Shown here piece by piece: positions 9,351-18,358 of a stretch of 64,000 nt of DNA; within the stretch, counting starts at the first letter, position 1, and each line of letters starts with the position of its first letter. The position numbers were made by a program, and so were the translations under genes. The stretch comes from Pantoea sp. Aalb (GTDB lineage Bacteria; Pseudomonadota; Gammaproteobacteria; Enterobacterales; Enterobacteriaceae). The stretch spans positions 248,001 to 312,000 of the forward strand of contig NZ_SZZU01000001.1 in the NCBI RefSeq assembly GCF_009829985.1. The letters run 5' to 3'. The notes under the pieces were generated by a model. That model worked only from the letters and a program-made list of their open reading frames with translations, was not told where the DNA came from and ran no database searches.

Positions 9351-10151
9351 ATGAAATATATTAATGTTTTAACCATTGCTGGTACCGATCCAAGTGGTGG
9401 AGCTGGAATTCAAGCTGATCTTAAAACATTTTCAGCTCTTAGGGCATATGGTACTAGCGTAATTACTGTACTAGTAGCACAGAATACTTGCGGAGTACAA
9501 TCACTTTATCATATTGATGATTTTTTTATTAGTGAGCAACTTAATTCAGTGTTAGATGATGTACGAATTGATGCTGTTAAAATAGGAATGCTAGCAGAAA
9601 CAAAAATTATTGAGGTAGTAGCAGAAAGATTGAAAAGTACTAATTTACCTTTTATTGTTTTTGATCCTGTCATGATCGCCAAAAGTGGAGATTCGCTGTT
9701 ATCAACTATTGCATTGACTAAAATGCGTGAATTAATGTTACCTAATGTAACATTAATTACTCCAAACTTACCAGAAGCAGCTATGCTTTTAGATAGCTCT
9801 ATAGCAAAAAATGAAAAAACAATGATAGAACAAGGTAATGCATTAATTAATATTGGTTGTAAAGCTGTATTGATAAAAGGTGGACATCTTAATAATAAGG
9901 AAAGTCCAGATTGGTTAATAACAAAAACCTTTCAACGGCGCTTTACTTCAAGAAGACTTAATATGCGTAATACCCATGGAACAGGATGTTCTTTATCAGC
10001 TGCAATAACAGCTTTATATCCAAGATATGGCAATTTGTTAGATACAATAACAGAAGCTAAAAATTGGTTACAACAGGCTATACTACATTCTAATTCGTTA
10101 GAGGTAGGTAAAGGTATAGGTCCTATACATCATTTTCATCAATGGTGGTAG
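9351..10151 (+). CDS. thiD: Hydroxymethylpyrimidine/phosphomethylpyrimidine kinase
   Basis: Phosphorylates HMP and HMP-phosphate to HMP-PP for thiamine synthesis. 266 residues, identical in length to E. coli ThiD. The ribokinase-fold signatures are present: N-terminal TIAGTDPSGGAGIQADLKTF, KIGMLAE, the ITPNLPEA segment and the anion-hole motif NTHGTGCSLSAA near residue 207. The C-terminus GKGIGPIHHFHQWW is conserved too. In E. coli it follows thiM; here thiM is absent and thiD stands alone with no recognisable TPP riboswitch. Start matches the E. coli N-terminus, but there is no strong Shine-Dalgarno. Confidence 0.96.
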   Translation: MKYINVLTIAGTDPSGGAGIQADLKTFSALRAYGTSVITVLVAQNTCGVQSLYHIDDFFISEQLNSVLDDVRIDAVKIGMLAETKIIEVVAERLKSTNLPFIVFDPVMIAKSGDSLLSTIALTKMRELMLPNVTLITPNLPEAAMLLDSSIAKNEKTMIEQGNALINIGCKAVLIKGGHLNNKESPDWLITKTFQRRFTSRRLNMRNTHGTGCSLSAAITALYPRYGNLLDTITEAKNWLQQAILHSNSLEVGKGIGPIHHFHQWW

Positions 10152-10371
10152 ATAATAAAATAAACTTAATATATTATACATGGAAAATTTACAACTGCTA
10201 ATTTTATAATTACTAGAAAGTAAATCCCTAAAATATGAAAAATTCATAATTATTCTTATCAAGAATTTAATACTCTAACTAATTTATTAAATATAAAACA
10301 ATAATTTAATTATTATGAATAATAAAGTTAAATGACTTTAACTTACTCAATGAAATTATAGACTATTTAAA

Positions 10372-10953
10372 ATGAGATTATGTGATCGTGATATCGAAAT
10401 CTGGTTGGATAGTAGTAAGTTATCTATCGAACCACGTCCACCAATAGAACGCATTAATGGTGCTACTGTAGATGTACTCCTAGGTAATCAGTTTCGTATC
10501 TTTAATGGACATAATATACCTTTTATAGATTTAAGTGCTTCTAAAAATGAAATAAATTATTCTATAAATCGAATAATGAGCAATGAAATTATTTTATCAG
10601 AAAATGAGGTGTTTTTTTTACATCCAGGAGAACTAGTATTAGCAGTAACATTAGAATCTATAACGATTCCGGATAACATGGTAGGTTGGTTAGATGGCCG
10701 TTCATCACTAGCTCGATTAGGATTGATGATACATGTAACTGCACATCGCATAGATCCAGGTTGGCAAGGATGTATTGTGCTAGAATGTTATAATTCTGGT
10801 AAATTACCATTAGCTTTACGACCGAAAATGATCATTGGAGCACTGAGTTTTGAACTATTATCTAGTTCAGCTATTCGACCTTATAATAGGCGTAAAAATG
10901 CAAAATATTACAATCAAAAAAACATTAAGATTAATTGTATAGATAAAGACTAA
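10372..10953 (+). CDS. dcd: dCTP deaminase
   Basis: Deaminates dCTP to dUTP, the main route to dTMP in enterobacteria. 193 residues, the same as E. coli, homologous from MRLCDRDIE to the C-terminal IDKD. The nucleotide-binding and catalytic stretch GRSSLARLGLMIHVTAHRIDPGWQG (about 110-134) carries the key Arg, Ser and following Glu in VLECYNSG. Monocistronic in appearance, with 220 bases before it and over 400 after. Confidence 0.96.
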   Translation: MRLCDRDIEIWLDSSKLSIEPRPPIERINGATVDVLLGNQFRIFNGHNIPFIDLSASKNEINYSINRIMSNEIILSENEVFFLHPGELVLAVTLESITIPDNMVGWLDGRSSLARLGLMIHVTAHRIDPGWQGCIVLECYNSGKLPLALRPKMIIGALSFELLSSSAIRPYNRRKNAKYYNQKNIKINCIDKD

Positions 10954-11385
10954 TTTATAATACTTACTTTCTTTACTCAAAATATTTATATTTTTTCTAG
11001 AATAGAAGTATTCGATAAATAATTTATTATAATATCCTAAATTTTCTTTAATCTTAAATTAAATTTCTGCTTAAAATTAATAAATATTATATATGCTTTT
11101 TATTTTTATTTTTATTTTTATTTTTATTTTTATAAAGTTTTAAAAAAATCAATATATTTACATTTAAAATATTTAAATGATTATTAAAGTAAAAATTATA
11201 AAATATATATAATTTAATTACTAAAATTAATTTTTTTATTAAAATTTATATAATATAATTATAATATTATTATATTAAGGTTCATTTTACTGAATAATTT
11301 ATATTATATTATTCAGTATTAAAATAAAAAGTATAAAATTCATTTTTAATAAGAATTGCTTACTTTTTTAAAAGGAATATCATAT
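10954..11385. other. Spacer between dcd and galE with a simple repeat
   Basis: About 430 gene-free bases, almost pure A/T in the middle. It holds a (TTTTTA)6 tract at 11097-11132 and ends with the galE ribosome-binding site AAGGAA. An in-frame ATG at 11356 would lengthen galE but has no ribosome-binding site. Confidence 0.5.
11097..11132. repeat. (TTTTTA)6 simple-sequence repeat
   Basis: Six exact head-to-tail copies of TTTTTA in the dcd-galE spacer. Such tracts arise by polymerase slippage and are likely to vary in copy number. No coding effect. Confidence 0.9.
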
Positions 11386-12396
11386 ATGGCCATTTTAGTA
11401 ACAGGAGGAGCAGGATATATTGGATCACATGTAGTATTAGCTCTATTAGAACAGAATATAGATGTTATAGTTCTTGATAATCTATCTCATTCATCCCGTA
11501 AATCTATTAATCGTATAGAAAAACTAATAGATAAAAAAATAATTTTCATAGAAGGAGATATACGTAATCGCAAGTGCTTGCGTAACTTATTTTCTATTCA
11601 TAATATTTTTGCTGTAATACACCTTGCTGCTCTTAAATCAGTAGGAGAATCAATATTCAATTCTTTAGAATATTATAATAATAATATATCTGGAACTATT
11701 TTATTATTAGAGGAAATGCGTATTGCAAAAATTTTAAATTTTATTTTTAGTTCATCTGCGACTATATACGGTGCAGATGCATTATCTCCATATACAGAAA
11801 ATATGACTATTAGCGGAACTACTAGTCCATATAGTACGTCTAAATTAATCATTGAACTTTTTATGCAACATTTATCTAAAGTAGAACCAGCCTTTACTGG
11901 AATAGCATTACGTTATTTTAATCCTATTGGTGCACATGAATCTAGTGAAATTGGTGAAGATTCATCATTTACTAGTAATTTATTACCATGTATTGCACAA
12001 GTTGCGACTGGTAAAATGGACAAATTAATTATATTTGGCAATGATTACAATACGCCAGATGGCACCGCACAACGTGATTATATTCATGTAGTTGATTTAG
12101 CAAAAGGGCATATAAGAATTTTAAATAATTTACCAAAAATAAAGGGTTATAAAGCATATAATTTAGGTAGTGGAAAATGCTTTTCTGTTCTGGAAATAAT
12201 TAAAATTTTTGAAAAAATATCCGGTAAAAAAATACCATATGAATTTAAATTACGTAGAGTTGGTGATTTACCATCATTTTGGGCTGATATTTCATTAGCA
12301 AAAAATGAACTTAATTGGTTTCCAAAATATAACATTAAAGATATGATATGTGATATGTGGAATTGGTATTTAAAAAATCCTAATGGCTTTTTATAA
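11386..12396 (+). CDS. galE: UDP-glucose 4-epimerase
   Basis: Interconverts UDP-glucose and UDP-galactose. Extended SDR enzyme with NAD-binding GGAGYIGSH at the N-terminus, the active-site SSSATIYG and the YSTSK tyrosine/lysine pair, and the substrate-binding region RYFNPIGAH. I start at the ATG at 11386 (MAILVTGG...), giving 336 residues against 338 in E. coli; it has AAGGAA 8-9 bases upstream. The in-frame ATG ten codons earlier has neither ribosome-binding site nor homology. Next to glf and gnd, it resembles the gnd-linked surface-polysaccharide cluster of enterobacteria, not the gal operon. No galK, galT or galM is in the window. Confidence 0.95.
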   Translation: MAILVTGGAGYIGSHVVLALLEQNIDVIVLDNLSHSSRKSINRIEKLIDKKIIFIEGDIRNRKCLRNLFSIHNIFAVIHLAALKSVGESIFNSLEYYNNNISGTILLLEEMRIAKILNFIFSSSATIYGADALSPYTENMTISGTTSPYSTSKLIIELFMQHLSKVEPAFTGIALRYFNPIGAHESSEIGEDSSFTSNLLPCIAQVATGKMDKLIIFGNDYNTPDGTAQRDYIHVVDLAKGHIRILNNLPKIKGYKAYNLGSGKCFSVLEIIKIFEKISGKKIPYEFKLRRVGDLPSFWADISLAKNELNWFPKYNIKDMICDMWNWYLKNPNGFL

Positions 12397-12502
12397 AATA
12401 AGCACTATATATAAAGTAAATAATAAGGATTAAATCTATCCTTAATATTAGAATAATTCATTTAGATTAACATCTGATTCAATTATAATTAAAAATATTA
12501 AA

Positions 12503-12550
12503 ATATAAAAATATAAAAATATAAAAATATAAAAATATAAAAATATAAAA
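12503..12550. repeat. (ATATAAAA)6 tandem repeat
   Basis: Six perfect 8-base units in the galE-glf spacer. Another slippage-type tract. It lies about 130 bases before the glf start, so copy-number change could alter promoter spacing, but this is conjecture. Confidence 0.9.
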
Positions 12551-12678
12551 TTTATAATATTTATTACTTAACTAAATTTCTTAACTGATAATATTGAATA
12601 TTAAAACTTAAAAATTCTTTTAAAAAAGCAATTATTTATTTATTAGTATATTTAACATATTATAAATATAGGTTTTTT

Positions 12679-13827
12679 ATGAAAGAAATTCTTGTTGTAG
12701 GTGCTGGTTTTTCTGGTGCTGTTATTGCCCGTGAGTTGGCAGAAAAAAGTTACAGTGTAAAAATTATTGATTCACGAAATCATGTAGCTGGAAATTGTTA
12801 TAGTGAAAGAGATAATTATACAAATATTATGATTCATAAATATGGTCCACATATTTTTCATACAGATAATAAAGAAGTTTGGAATTATATTTGTTCACAT
12901 ATTATTATGATGCCATATATAAATCGTGTTAAAGCACTTGTATTAAATCAAATTTTTTCATTACCTATTAATTTACATACTATTAATCAATTTTTTAAAA
13001 AAACTTGTTCTCCTAATGAAGCTAAGCAATTAATACAATCTAAAGTTAATAAAAAAATTATTTCTCCTAAAAATCTCGAAGAACAAGCTTTATATGTTAT
13101 TGGAAAAGATTTATATGATGCCTTTTTTAAGGGTTATACAATTAAACAATGGGGCATCAGTCCACAAAAACTTTCACCTTCTATTATTAATAGAATACCA
13201 ATTCGATTTAATTATGACGATAATTATTTTAATAATATATATCAAGGTATACCTAAATATGGATATACTCCAATAATTGAATCTATTTTAAATAATAAAA
13301 ATATTAAAATTGAACTTAATACCTCTTTTTCACATCAAGATAAAGAAAAATATCAACATACTTTTTATAGTGGTTCTTTAGATGAATATTTTAATTATGA
13401 TTTAGGTCGATTAAATTATAGAACTTTGGATTTTGAAAAATTTATAGTCTCTGGAGACTACCAAGGATGTGCAGTTATGAACTATTGTGAAAAAAAAATT
13501 CCTTTTACAAGGATAACAGAACACAAATATTTTGCTCCATGGGAAAAACATTCATTATCAGTATGCTATCGTGAATATAGTAGGTCATGTAATAAAAATG
13601 ATATACCATATTATCCTATAAGAGAGAAAAATAAAATATATTTATTATATAAATATATTGAGAAAGCAAAAAAAGAACAAAATATTACTTTTGTAGGAAG
13701 ATTAGGAACTTATCGTTATCTTGATATGGATAAAACAATATCTGAAGCATTAATGACAGCTAGGTATTTTATTAAAGTAATGTTAACTAAGAAAAAAATG
13801 CCAGTATTTTTAGTTAATATCAATTAA
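12679..13827 (+). CDS. glf: UDP-galactopyranose mutase
   Basis: FAD enzyme that converts UDP-galactopyranose to UDP-galactofuranose, the donor for galactofuranose in surface glycans. N-terminal FAD-binding motif VVGAGFSGAVIARELA. Family motifs: HKYGPHIFHT (about 54-63), NLEEQALYVIGKDLYDAFFKGYTIKQWG (about 134-161), YQGIPKYGYT, and the C-terminal GRLGTYRYLDMDKTISEAL that closes the flavin site. The diphosphate-binding Arg is in FTRITEHKYF. Length 382 against 367 in E. coli, the excess being a basic C-terminal tail. It probably uses the product of the neighbouring galE. No galactofuranosyltransferase is seen in the window. An unusual gene to keep in a reduced genome. Confidence 0.93.
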   Translation: MKEILVVGAGFSGAVIARELAEKSYSVKIIDSRNHVAGNCYSERDNYTNIMIHKYGPHIFHTDNKEVWNYICSHIIMMPYINRVKALVLNQIFSLPINLHTINQFFKKTCSPNEAKQLIQSKVNKKIISPKNLEEQALYVIGKDLYDAFFKGYTIKQWGISPQKLSPSIINRIPIRFNYDDNYFNNIYQGIPKYGYTPIIESILNNKNIKIELNTSFSHQDKEKYQHTFYSGSLDEYFNYDLGRLNYRTLDFEKFIVSGDYQGCAVMNYCEKKIPFTRITEHKYFAPWEKHSLSVCYREYSRSCNKNDIPYYPIREKNKIYLLYKYIEKAKKEQNITFVGRLGTYRYLDMDKTISEALMTARYFIKVMLTKKKMPVFLVNIN

Positions 13828-13836
13828 AATCACTTT

Positions 13837-13879
13837 AAAAAAACGTTATAAGTTTTAATAAAACTTATAACGTTTTTTT
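13837..13879. terminator. 20-bp perfect terminator hairpin after glf
   Basis: Arms 13837-13856 and 13860-13879 pair perfectly over 20 bases with a 3-base loop. The arms begin with A7 and end with T7 around a core ACGTTATAAGTTTT. It begins 10 bases after the glf stop and separates glf from gnd. The clearest intrinsic terminator in the window. Confidence 0.9.
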
Positions 13880-14040
13880 ATTCAATCATTTTTTTAAATT
13901 ATAGACTAAAAAATATTTTTTCATAGAAATACATAAATATTATATATTTATATACTCTTTCAAATTAATTAAAACGACATTAGAATTGATAATTATAGAT
14001 ATATTGCATATTAATTTCATTTTATAGTTAGGAGTTTTAA

Positions 14041-15474
14041 ATGTCTAAAAAACAAATTGGCGTTATAGGTATGGCAGTTATGGGCCGTAATTTAGCTCTT
14101 AATATAGAAAGTCATGGTTATAGTGTTTCCATCTTTAATCGCTCACGTGAAAAAACAGATGATGTTATAATTGCAAATAAAAATAAAAATCTTGTACCTT
14201 ATTATTCTATTAAAGATTTTGTTGACTCATTAGAAAAACCACGTCGTATATTATTAATGGTACAAGCAGGAAAAGTTACGGATAAGATAATTAAATTATT
14301 AATTCCATATTTAAACAAGAACGATATTTTAATAGACGGAGGAAACTCTTTTTATAAAGATACAATACGCCGTAATCAAGAATTATCTAAAAGTAGTATT
14401 CATTTTTTAGGTACAGGTATATCTGGTGGAGAAAAAGGTGCATTAAAAGGACCATGTATTATGCCAGGTGGACAAAGAGAAATTTATGAACTAATGGCAC
14501 CGATTTTTAATAAAATCGCTGCTCGTACAGAAGATGGTGAAGTATGTGTTACTTACATTGGGCCAGATGGAGCTGGTCACTATGTAAAAATGATTCACAA
14601 TGGCATTGAATATGGTGATATGCAGCTTATTGCAGAAGCATATTATTTGATGAAAAATGCACTTGCATGTACTAATAAAGATTTAGCTGAAATATTTACT
14701 GACTGGAATAATGGTGAACTTAATAGTTATTTAATTAATATTACTAAAAAAATTTTAGCAAAAAAAGTAGATGATAATAAAATAGAAAATAAATATTTAG
14801 TAGATCTCATCTTAGACGAAGCGACTAATAAAGGTACTGGTAAATGGGTGAGTCAAAATGCTTTAGACCTTGGTGAACCACTATCTCTTATTACTGAATC
14901 TGTATTCGCACGCTATCTTTCTTCTTTAAAATCTCAAAGAATCATTGCCTCTAAAGTACTTAGTGGTCCAAAAGTCAAAGTCATTACCAAAAATAAATTA
15001 GAATTTATTGAAAAAATACGACGTGCTTTATACTTAAGTAAAATTATTTCTTATACACAAGGATTTTCTCAACTACGAGTTGCTTCTGAAAGATACAATT
15101 GGAATCTTAATTATGCTGAAATTGCAAAAATTTTTCGCGGAGGATGTATTATTCGTGCTCATTTTTTACAAAAAATTATAGATGCTTATATCAAAGATGT
15201 AAAAATATTTAACTTAATGATAACTCCTTATTTTAAAGATATAACTGATCATTATCAACAGGCATTACGTGAAATAATAGTATATGCTATACAAAATGGT
15301 ATTGCAGTTCCTGCTTTTTCTTCTGCAATTGCTTATTTTGATGGATATCGTTCAGCAATTTTACCAGCTAATTTAATTCAAGCTCAACGTGATTATTTTG
15401 GTGCACATACGTATAAGCGTTCTGATAAAACTGGTATATTTCATACTAAATGGTCAGAGGAAAATCTTAATTAG
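14041..15474 (+). CDS. gnd: 6-phosphogluconate dehydrogenase (decarboxylating)
   Basis: Oxidises 6-phosphogluconate to ribulose-5-phosphate with NADPH, in the oxidative pentose-phosphate pathway begun by Zwf (also in this window). N-terminal NADP-binding IGVIGMAVMGRNLALNI with the following FNRSREKT that favours NADP. Catalytic region GISGGEKGALKGPCIMPGG (about 128-146), and YIGPDGAGHYVKMIHNGIEYGDMQ holding the Lys and Asn. The C-terminal FGAHTYKRSDKTGIFHTKW is retained. 477 residues against 468 in E. coli. Preceded by TAGGAG. In enterobacteria gnd sits between the O-antigen cluster and his, as here. Confidence 0.97.
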   Translation: MSKKQIGVIGMAVMGRNLALNIESHGYSVSIFNRSREKTDDVIIANKNKNLVPYYSIKDFVDSLEKPRRILLMVQAGKVTDKIIKLLIPYLNKNDILIDGGNSFYKDTIRRNQELSKSSIHFLGTGISGGEKGALKGPCIMPGGQREIYELMAPIFNKIAARTEDGEVCVTYIGPDGAGHYVKMIHNGIEYGDMQLIAEAYYLMKNALACTNKDLAEIFTDWNNGELNSYLINITKKILAKKVDDNKIENKYLVDLILDEATNKGTGKWVSQNALDLGEPLSLITESVFARYLSSLKSQRIIASKVLSGPKVKVITKNKLEFIEKIRRALYLSKIISYTQGFSQLRVASERYNWNLNYAEIAKIFRGGCIIRAHFLQKIIDAYIKDVKIFNLMITPYFKDITDHYQQALREIIVYAIQNGIAVPAFSSAIAYFDGYRSAILPANLIQAQRDYFGAHTYKRSDKTGIFHTKWSEENLN

Positions 15475-15661
15475 TAAACATTTAAGTCCGTTTTTTATAC
15501 TATGAGCTTTATTATCATAAAAAAATATACATTTTATATTTAAATCAAGCTATAATAGCTTATATTCATCTTAAATTTATAAAATAAACATATGTACTAT
15601 AACGTTAAATTTTTATGAATATAGCTAATTTTGGCATTTTCATGATTTTTATGAAAAATAT

Positions 15662-16276
15662 TTATGATATATGACGATTACGTAAATTATTTATAATGAT
15701 ATTGAAATCAATATTTTGATCCTGTAATAGCACAATTAGATGATAGATTAAATCAGAAACTTCATTTATTAATTCATGACGATTATTGACTACAGCTGCC
15801 AATACAGTTTCTATTCCTTCTTCCCCAACTTTTTGCGCGATACGTTTAGTCCCACTATTATATAACTTTGCTGTATATGATTTTATTGGATCTACATATT
15901 TTCTTTTAACTAATAATTGTTCTAACTTATAAAGAAAAATTCCATCTGGAGCAATAAACGAAAAACAACTAGATTGTCCAATATGGCAACTAGGACCAAA
16001 TGGTTTTACTAATATTAATAAAGTATCTTTATCGCAGTCTGATGCAATATCAATTAAATTAAGGAAACATCCTGAAGTTTCACCTTTCGTCCATAAACAT
16101 TTTTTAGTTCTTGAATAAAAAGTAACTTTTTTTTCTGTTAAAGTTTTATGTAATGCTTTATGATTCATATAACCATGCATTAAAATTTCTCCAGAAATAT
16201 GATGTTGGACTATTGCTGGTATCATGCCAGATGTTTTTTCCCAATCTAATTGATCTAATTGCTCTATAGTTAACAT
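15662..16276 (-). CDS. hisI: Bifunctional phosphoribosyl-AMP cyclohydrolase / phosphoribosyl-ATP pyrophosphatase
   Basis: Steps 2 and 3 of histidine synthesis in one chain (also called hisIE). The N-terminal cyclohydrolase half (about 1-115) has the metal-binding SDCDKDTLL and SCHIGQSSCF cysteines. The C-terminal pyrophosphatase half (about 116-204) has SYTAKLYNSGTKRIAQKVGEEGIETVLA and the following NEVSDLIYHLIVLL, a MazG-type helical core. 204 residues against 203 in E. coli. Last gene of the his operon; its start overlaps the end of hisF by 7 bases. Confidence 0.96.
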   Translation of the reverse strand: MLTIEQLDQLDWEKTSGMIPAIVQHHISGEILMHGYMNHKALHKTLTEKKVTFYSRTKKCLWTKGETSGCFLNLIDIASDCDKDTLLILVKPFGPSCHIGQSSCFSFIAPDGIFLYKLEQLLVKRKYVDPIKSYTAKLYNSGTKRIAQKVGEEGIETVLAAVVNNRHELINEVSDLIYHLIVLLQDQNIDFNIIINNLRNRHIS

Positions 16277-17046
16277 GCTCGAATCTCCACACCTTTATTT
16301 ATTAAAAAAAATTTTAATTTTTTAATATTAATAATTTCCTTATGAAAAACAGAAGCTGCTAATGCACCATCTACTTTCCCTTGTTCAAAAACATCAAAAA
16401 AGTGTTGCATATTACCGGCACCGCCAGAAGCAATAAGTGGAACTTTACATACTTTACGCATAATTTTTAATTGTATTAAATCATAACCGTTACATACACC
16501 ATCTTGATTCATTGTATTTAATACAATTTCACCTGCACCTAATCTTTGTACTTCCTGAATCCAATCAAGTGTTTCCCATTGTGTAACTAAAGTTTTTATT
16601 TCATTACCAGTATATTGATTAACGTGATATGTATTGGTCTCCTTATTAAACCAACTATCAATACCTACTACAATACATTGAACACCAAAACGATCAGCTA
16701 AACGAGTAATAAGATTAGGATTAGATAAGGCTGGGGAATTAATAGAAATTTTATCAGCACCAAATTTTAAAATTTGTGTAGCATTTTCTTCGTTTTTAAT
16801 GCCACCTGCAACACAAAATGGGATATTAATTAATTCTGCTACTTGCGATATCCATTTTTTATCTACTATACTATCATTAGATGAGGCAGAAATATCGTAA
16901 AAAACAAGTTCATCTATACCTTCTTGTGAATAACGCTGTGCTAATGAAATAATATCACCAATAACTTCATGATTACGAAACTTTATTCCTTTTACAACTT
17001 GTCCGTTATATACATCTAAACAAGCAATTATTCTTTTTGCCAGCAT
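16270..17046 (-). CDS. hisF: Imidazole glycerol phosphate synthase, cyclase subunit
   Basis: TIM-barrel cyclase that uses ammonia from HisH to make IGP and AICAR from PRFAR. 258 residues, as in E. coli. The first catalytic Asp is in IIACLDV (about 11) and the second in VVGIDSW (about 130). Phosphate-binding loops AGGIK and ASGGAG are present. Overlaps hisA by 19 bases upstream, typical of the enterobacterial operon. Confidence 0.97.
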   Translation of the reverse strand: MLAKRIIACLDVYNGQVVKGIKFRNHEVIGDIISLAQRYSQEGIDELVFYDISASSNDSIVDKKWISQVAELINIPFCVAGGIKNEENATQILKFGADKISINSPALSNPNLITRLADRFGVQCIVVGIDSWFNKETNTYHVNQYTGNEIKTLVTQWETLDWIQEVQRLGAGEIVLNTMNQDGVCNGYDLIQLKIMRKVCKVPLIASGGAGNMQHFFDVFEQGKVDGALAASVFHKEIINIKKLKFFLINKGVEIRAC

Positions 17047-17768
17047 TCAATAGCCTCCGATAGTGTAAATTGATTTTCCAATAAAGCGCGCCCTACAATT
17101 ACACTTTGTACTCCACTATAACGTAGTGCAGCAATGTCAGCTAATGAACTAATACCACCGGAAGCTTGAAACATTATGTCTGGAAATTTCTCAGATATTT
17201 CTTTATATAAGGCTACATTAGCGCCTTGTAATGTACCATCTCGTACAATATCAGTACATAAAATATGTTTAAGACCAACTGATTGATACCAACCAATTAC
17301 CTCTTCTAATGTAATAGAAGATGCTTTTTGCCAACCATTAATAGCTACTTCTTTACGGTTATTAGAATCAACACGTACATCTAAAGCTAGCACTATAGAA
17401 TCACTTCCAAAGTTTTTAAACCATATTTTTACCTCTTGTGGATGTTTTATTGCAGCAGAACCTATCACTACACGAGATATATTTTTTATATCTAACATCG
17501 TAGTAATAGCATCAAAATTACGAATACCACCTCCTATTTGTACTGGTAAATCAATGTTATACATTAATTTTTTTAAAAAAGATATTTGACGTTTAATAGG
17601 ATTTCTAGCACCATTTAAATCTACTAAATGTAGTATTTCTGCACCTTGAAGTTTATAACTATGTAAATAATCTAAGGGACCTTTATTATACTTACGCTGT
17701 TGATTATAGTTACCTTGATATAAACGAACTACTTTACTATCAATTAAATCTAAAGCTGGGATAATCAT
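17028..17768 (-). CDS. hisA: Phosphoribosylformimino-AICAR-P isomerase
   Basis: TIM-barrel isomerase that converts ProFAR to PRFAR. 246 residues (245 in E. coli). Starts MIIPALDLIDSKVVRLYQG with the first catalytic Asp at about residue 7. The second is in LCTDIVRDGTLQG (TDI..DG motif). Phosphate-binding QIGGGIRN and ASGGISS are intact. Overlaps hisH by one base and hisF by 19. Confidence 0.97.
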   Translation of the reverse strand: MIIPALDLIDSKVVRLYQGNYNQQRKYNKGPLDYLHSYKLQGAEILHLVDLNGARNPIKRQISFLKKLMYNIDLPVQIGGGIRNFDAITTMLDIKNISRVVIGSAAIKHPQEVKIWFKNFGSDSIVLALDVRVDSNNRKEVAINGWQKASSITLEEVIGWYQSVGLKHILCTDIVRDGTLQGANVALYKEISEKFPDIMFQASGGISSLADIAALRYSGVQSVIVGRALLENQFTLSEAIECWQKE

Positions 17769-18358
17769 TAAATCTCCAAAAAATTTTTTAGCAATTGTGC
17801 TCCAACTGTACCAGAGCGCTCTGGATGAAACTGGACGCCAAAGAAATTATTTTTTTGCAATGCAGCAGTGAATACAAAACCATAATTACATTTAGCTATA
17901 GTATGATAGTTTAGTGACATAGCATAACTGTGTATAAAATAAAAATAACTATTATTAGGAATATTATTAAATAAAAAATGTTTGGTTTCTACAATGATTT
18001 TATTCCAACCTATATGTGGTAATGGCAATCCTTTTGTATTAATGATGGAAACTGGTTTATCAATAATACCTAGTGTATTGATACCACCATTTTCACTACT
18101 TCTACAACCAAATATTTGCATTCCTAAACAAATTCCTAATATTGGCTGATGTAATTTTTTTATTAAATCTATTAGATTAAAAGATTTAAGTTGATTCATT
18201 GCTGCTTTAGCAGAACCAACACCAGGTAATAATATTTTATCAGCTTTCATTAACATAGATGGTTCGTTACTTATTTCCAACGTATAACCTAATCGTTTAA
18301 TTGCCCATTTTAATGATAATAAATTAGCGCAGCCAGTATCAAGAATAACTACTTTCAT
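17768..18358 (-). CDS. hisH: Imidazole glycerol phosphate synthase, glutaminase subunit
   Basis: Class I glutamine amidotransferase that supplies ammonia to HisF. 196 residues, same as E. coli. The nucleophile elbow GICLGMQIFG (Cys about 77) and the His/Glu of QFHPERSG (about 177-181) complete the triad. The oxyanion-strand LPGVGS is present. Start and stop overlap its neighbours by one base each. Confidence 0.97.
   Translation of the reverse strand: MKVVILDTGCANLLSLKWAIKRLGYTLEISNEPSMLMKADKILLPGVGSAKAAMNQLKSFNLIDLIKKLHQPILGICLGMQIFGCRSSENGGINTLGIIDKPVSIINTKGLPLPHIGWNKIIVETKHFLFNNIPNNSYFYFIHSYAMSLNYHTIAKCNYGFVFTAALQKNNFFGVQFHPERSGTVGAQLLKNFLEI

Noticed and set aside
11356..11385. Upstream in-frame ATG extending galE by ten codons
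   Set aside because: No ribosome-binding site and no homology; the ATG at 11386 has AAGGAA at proper distance and matches GalE N-termini.
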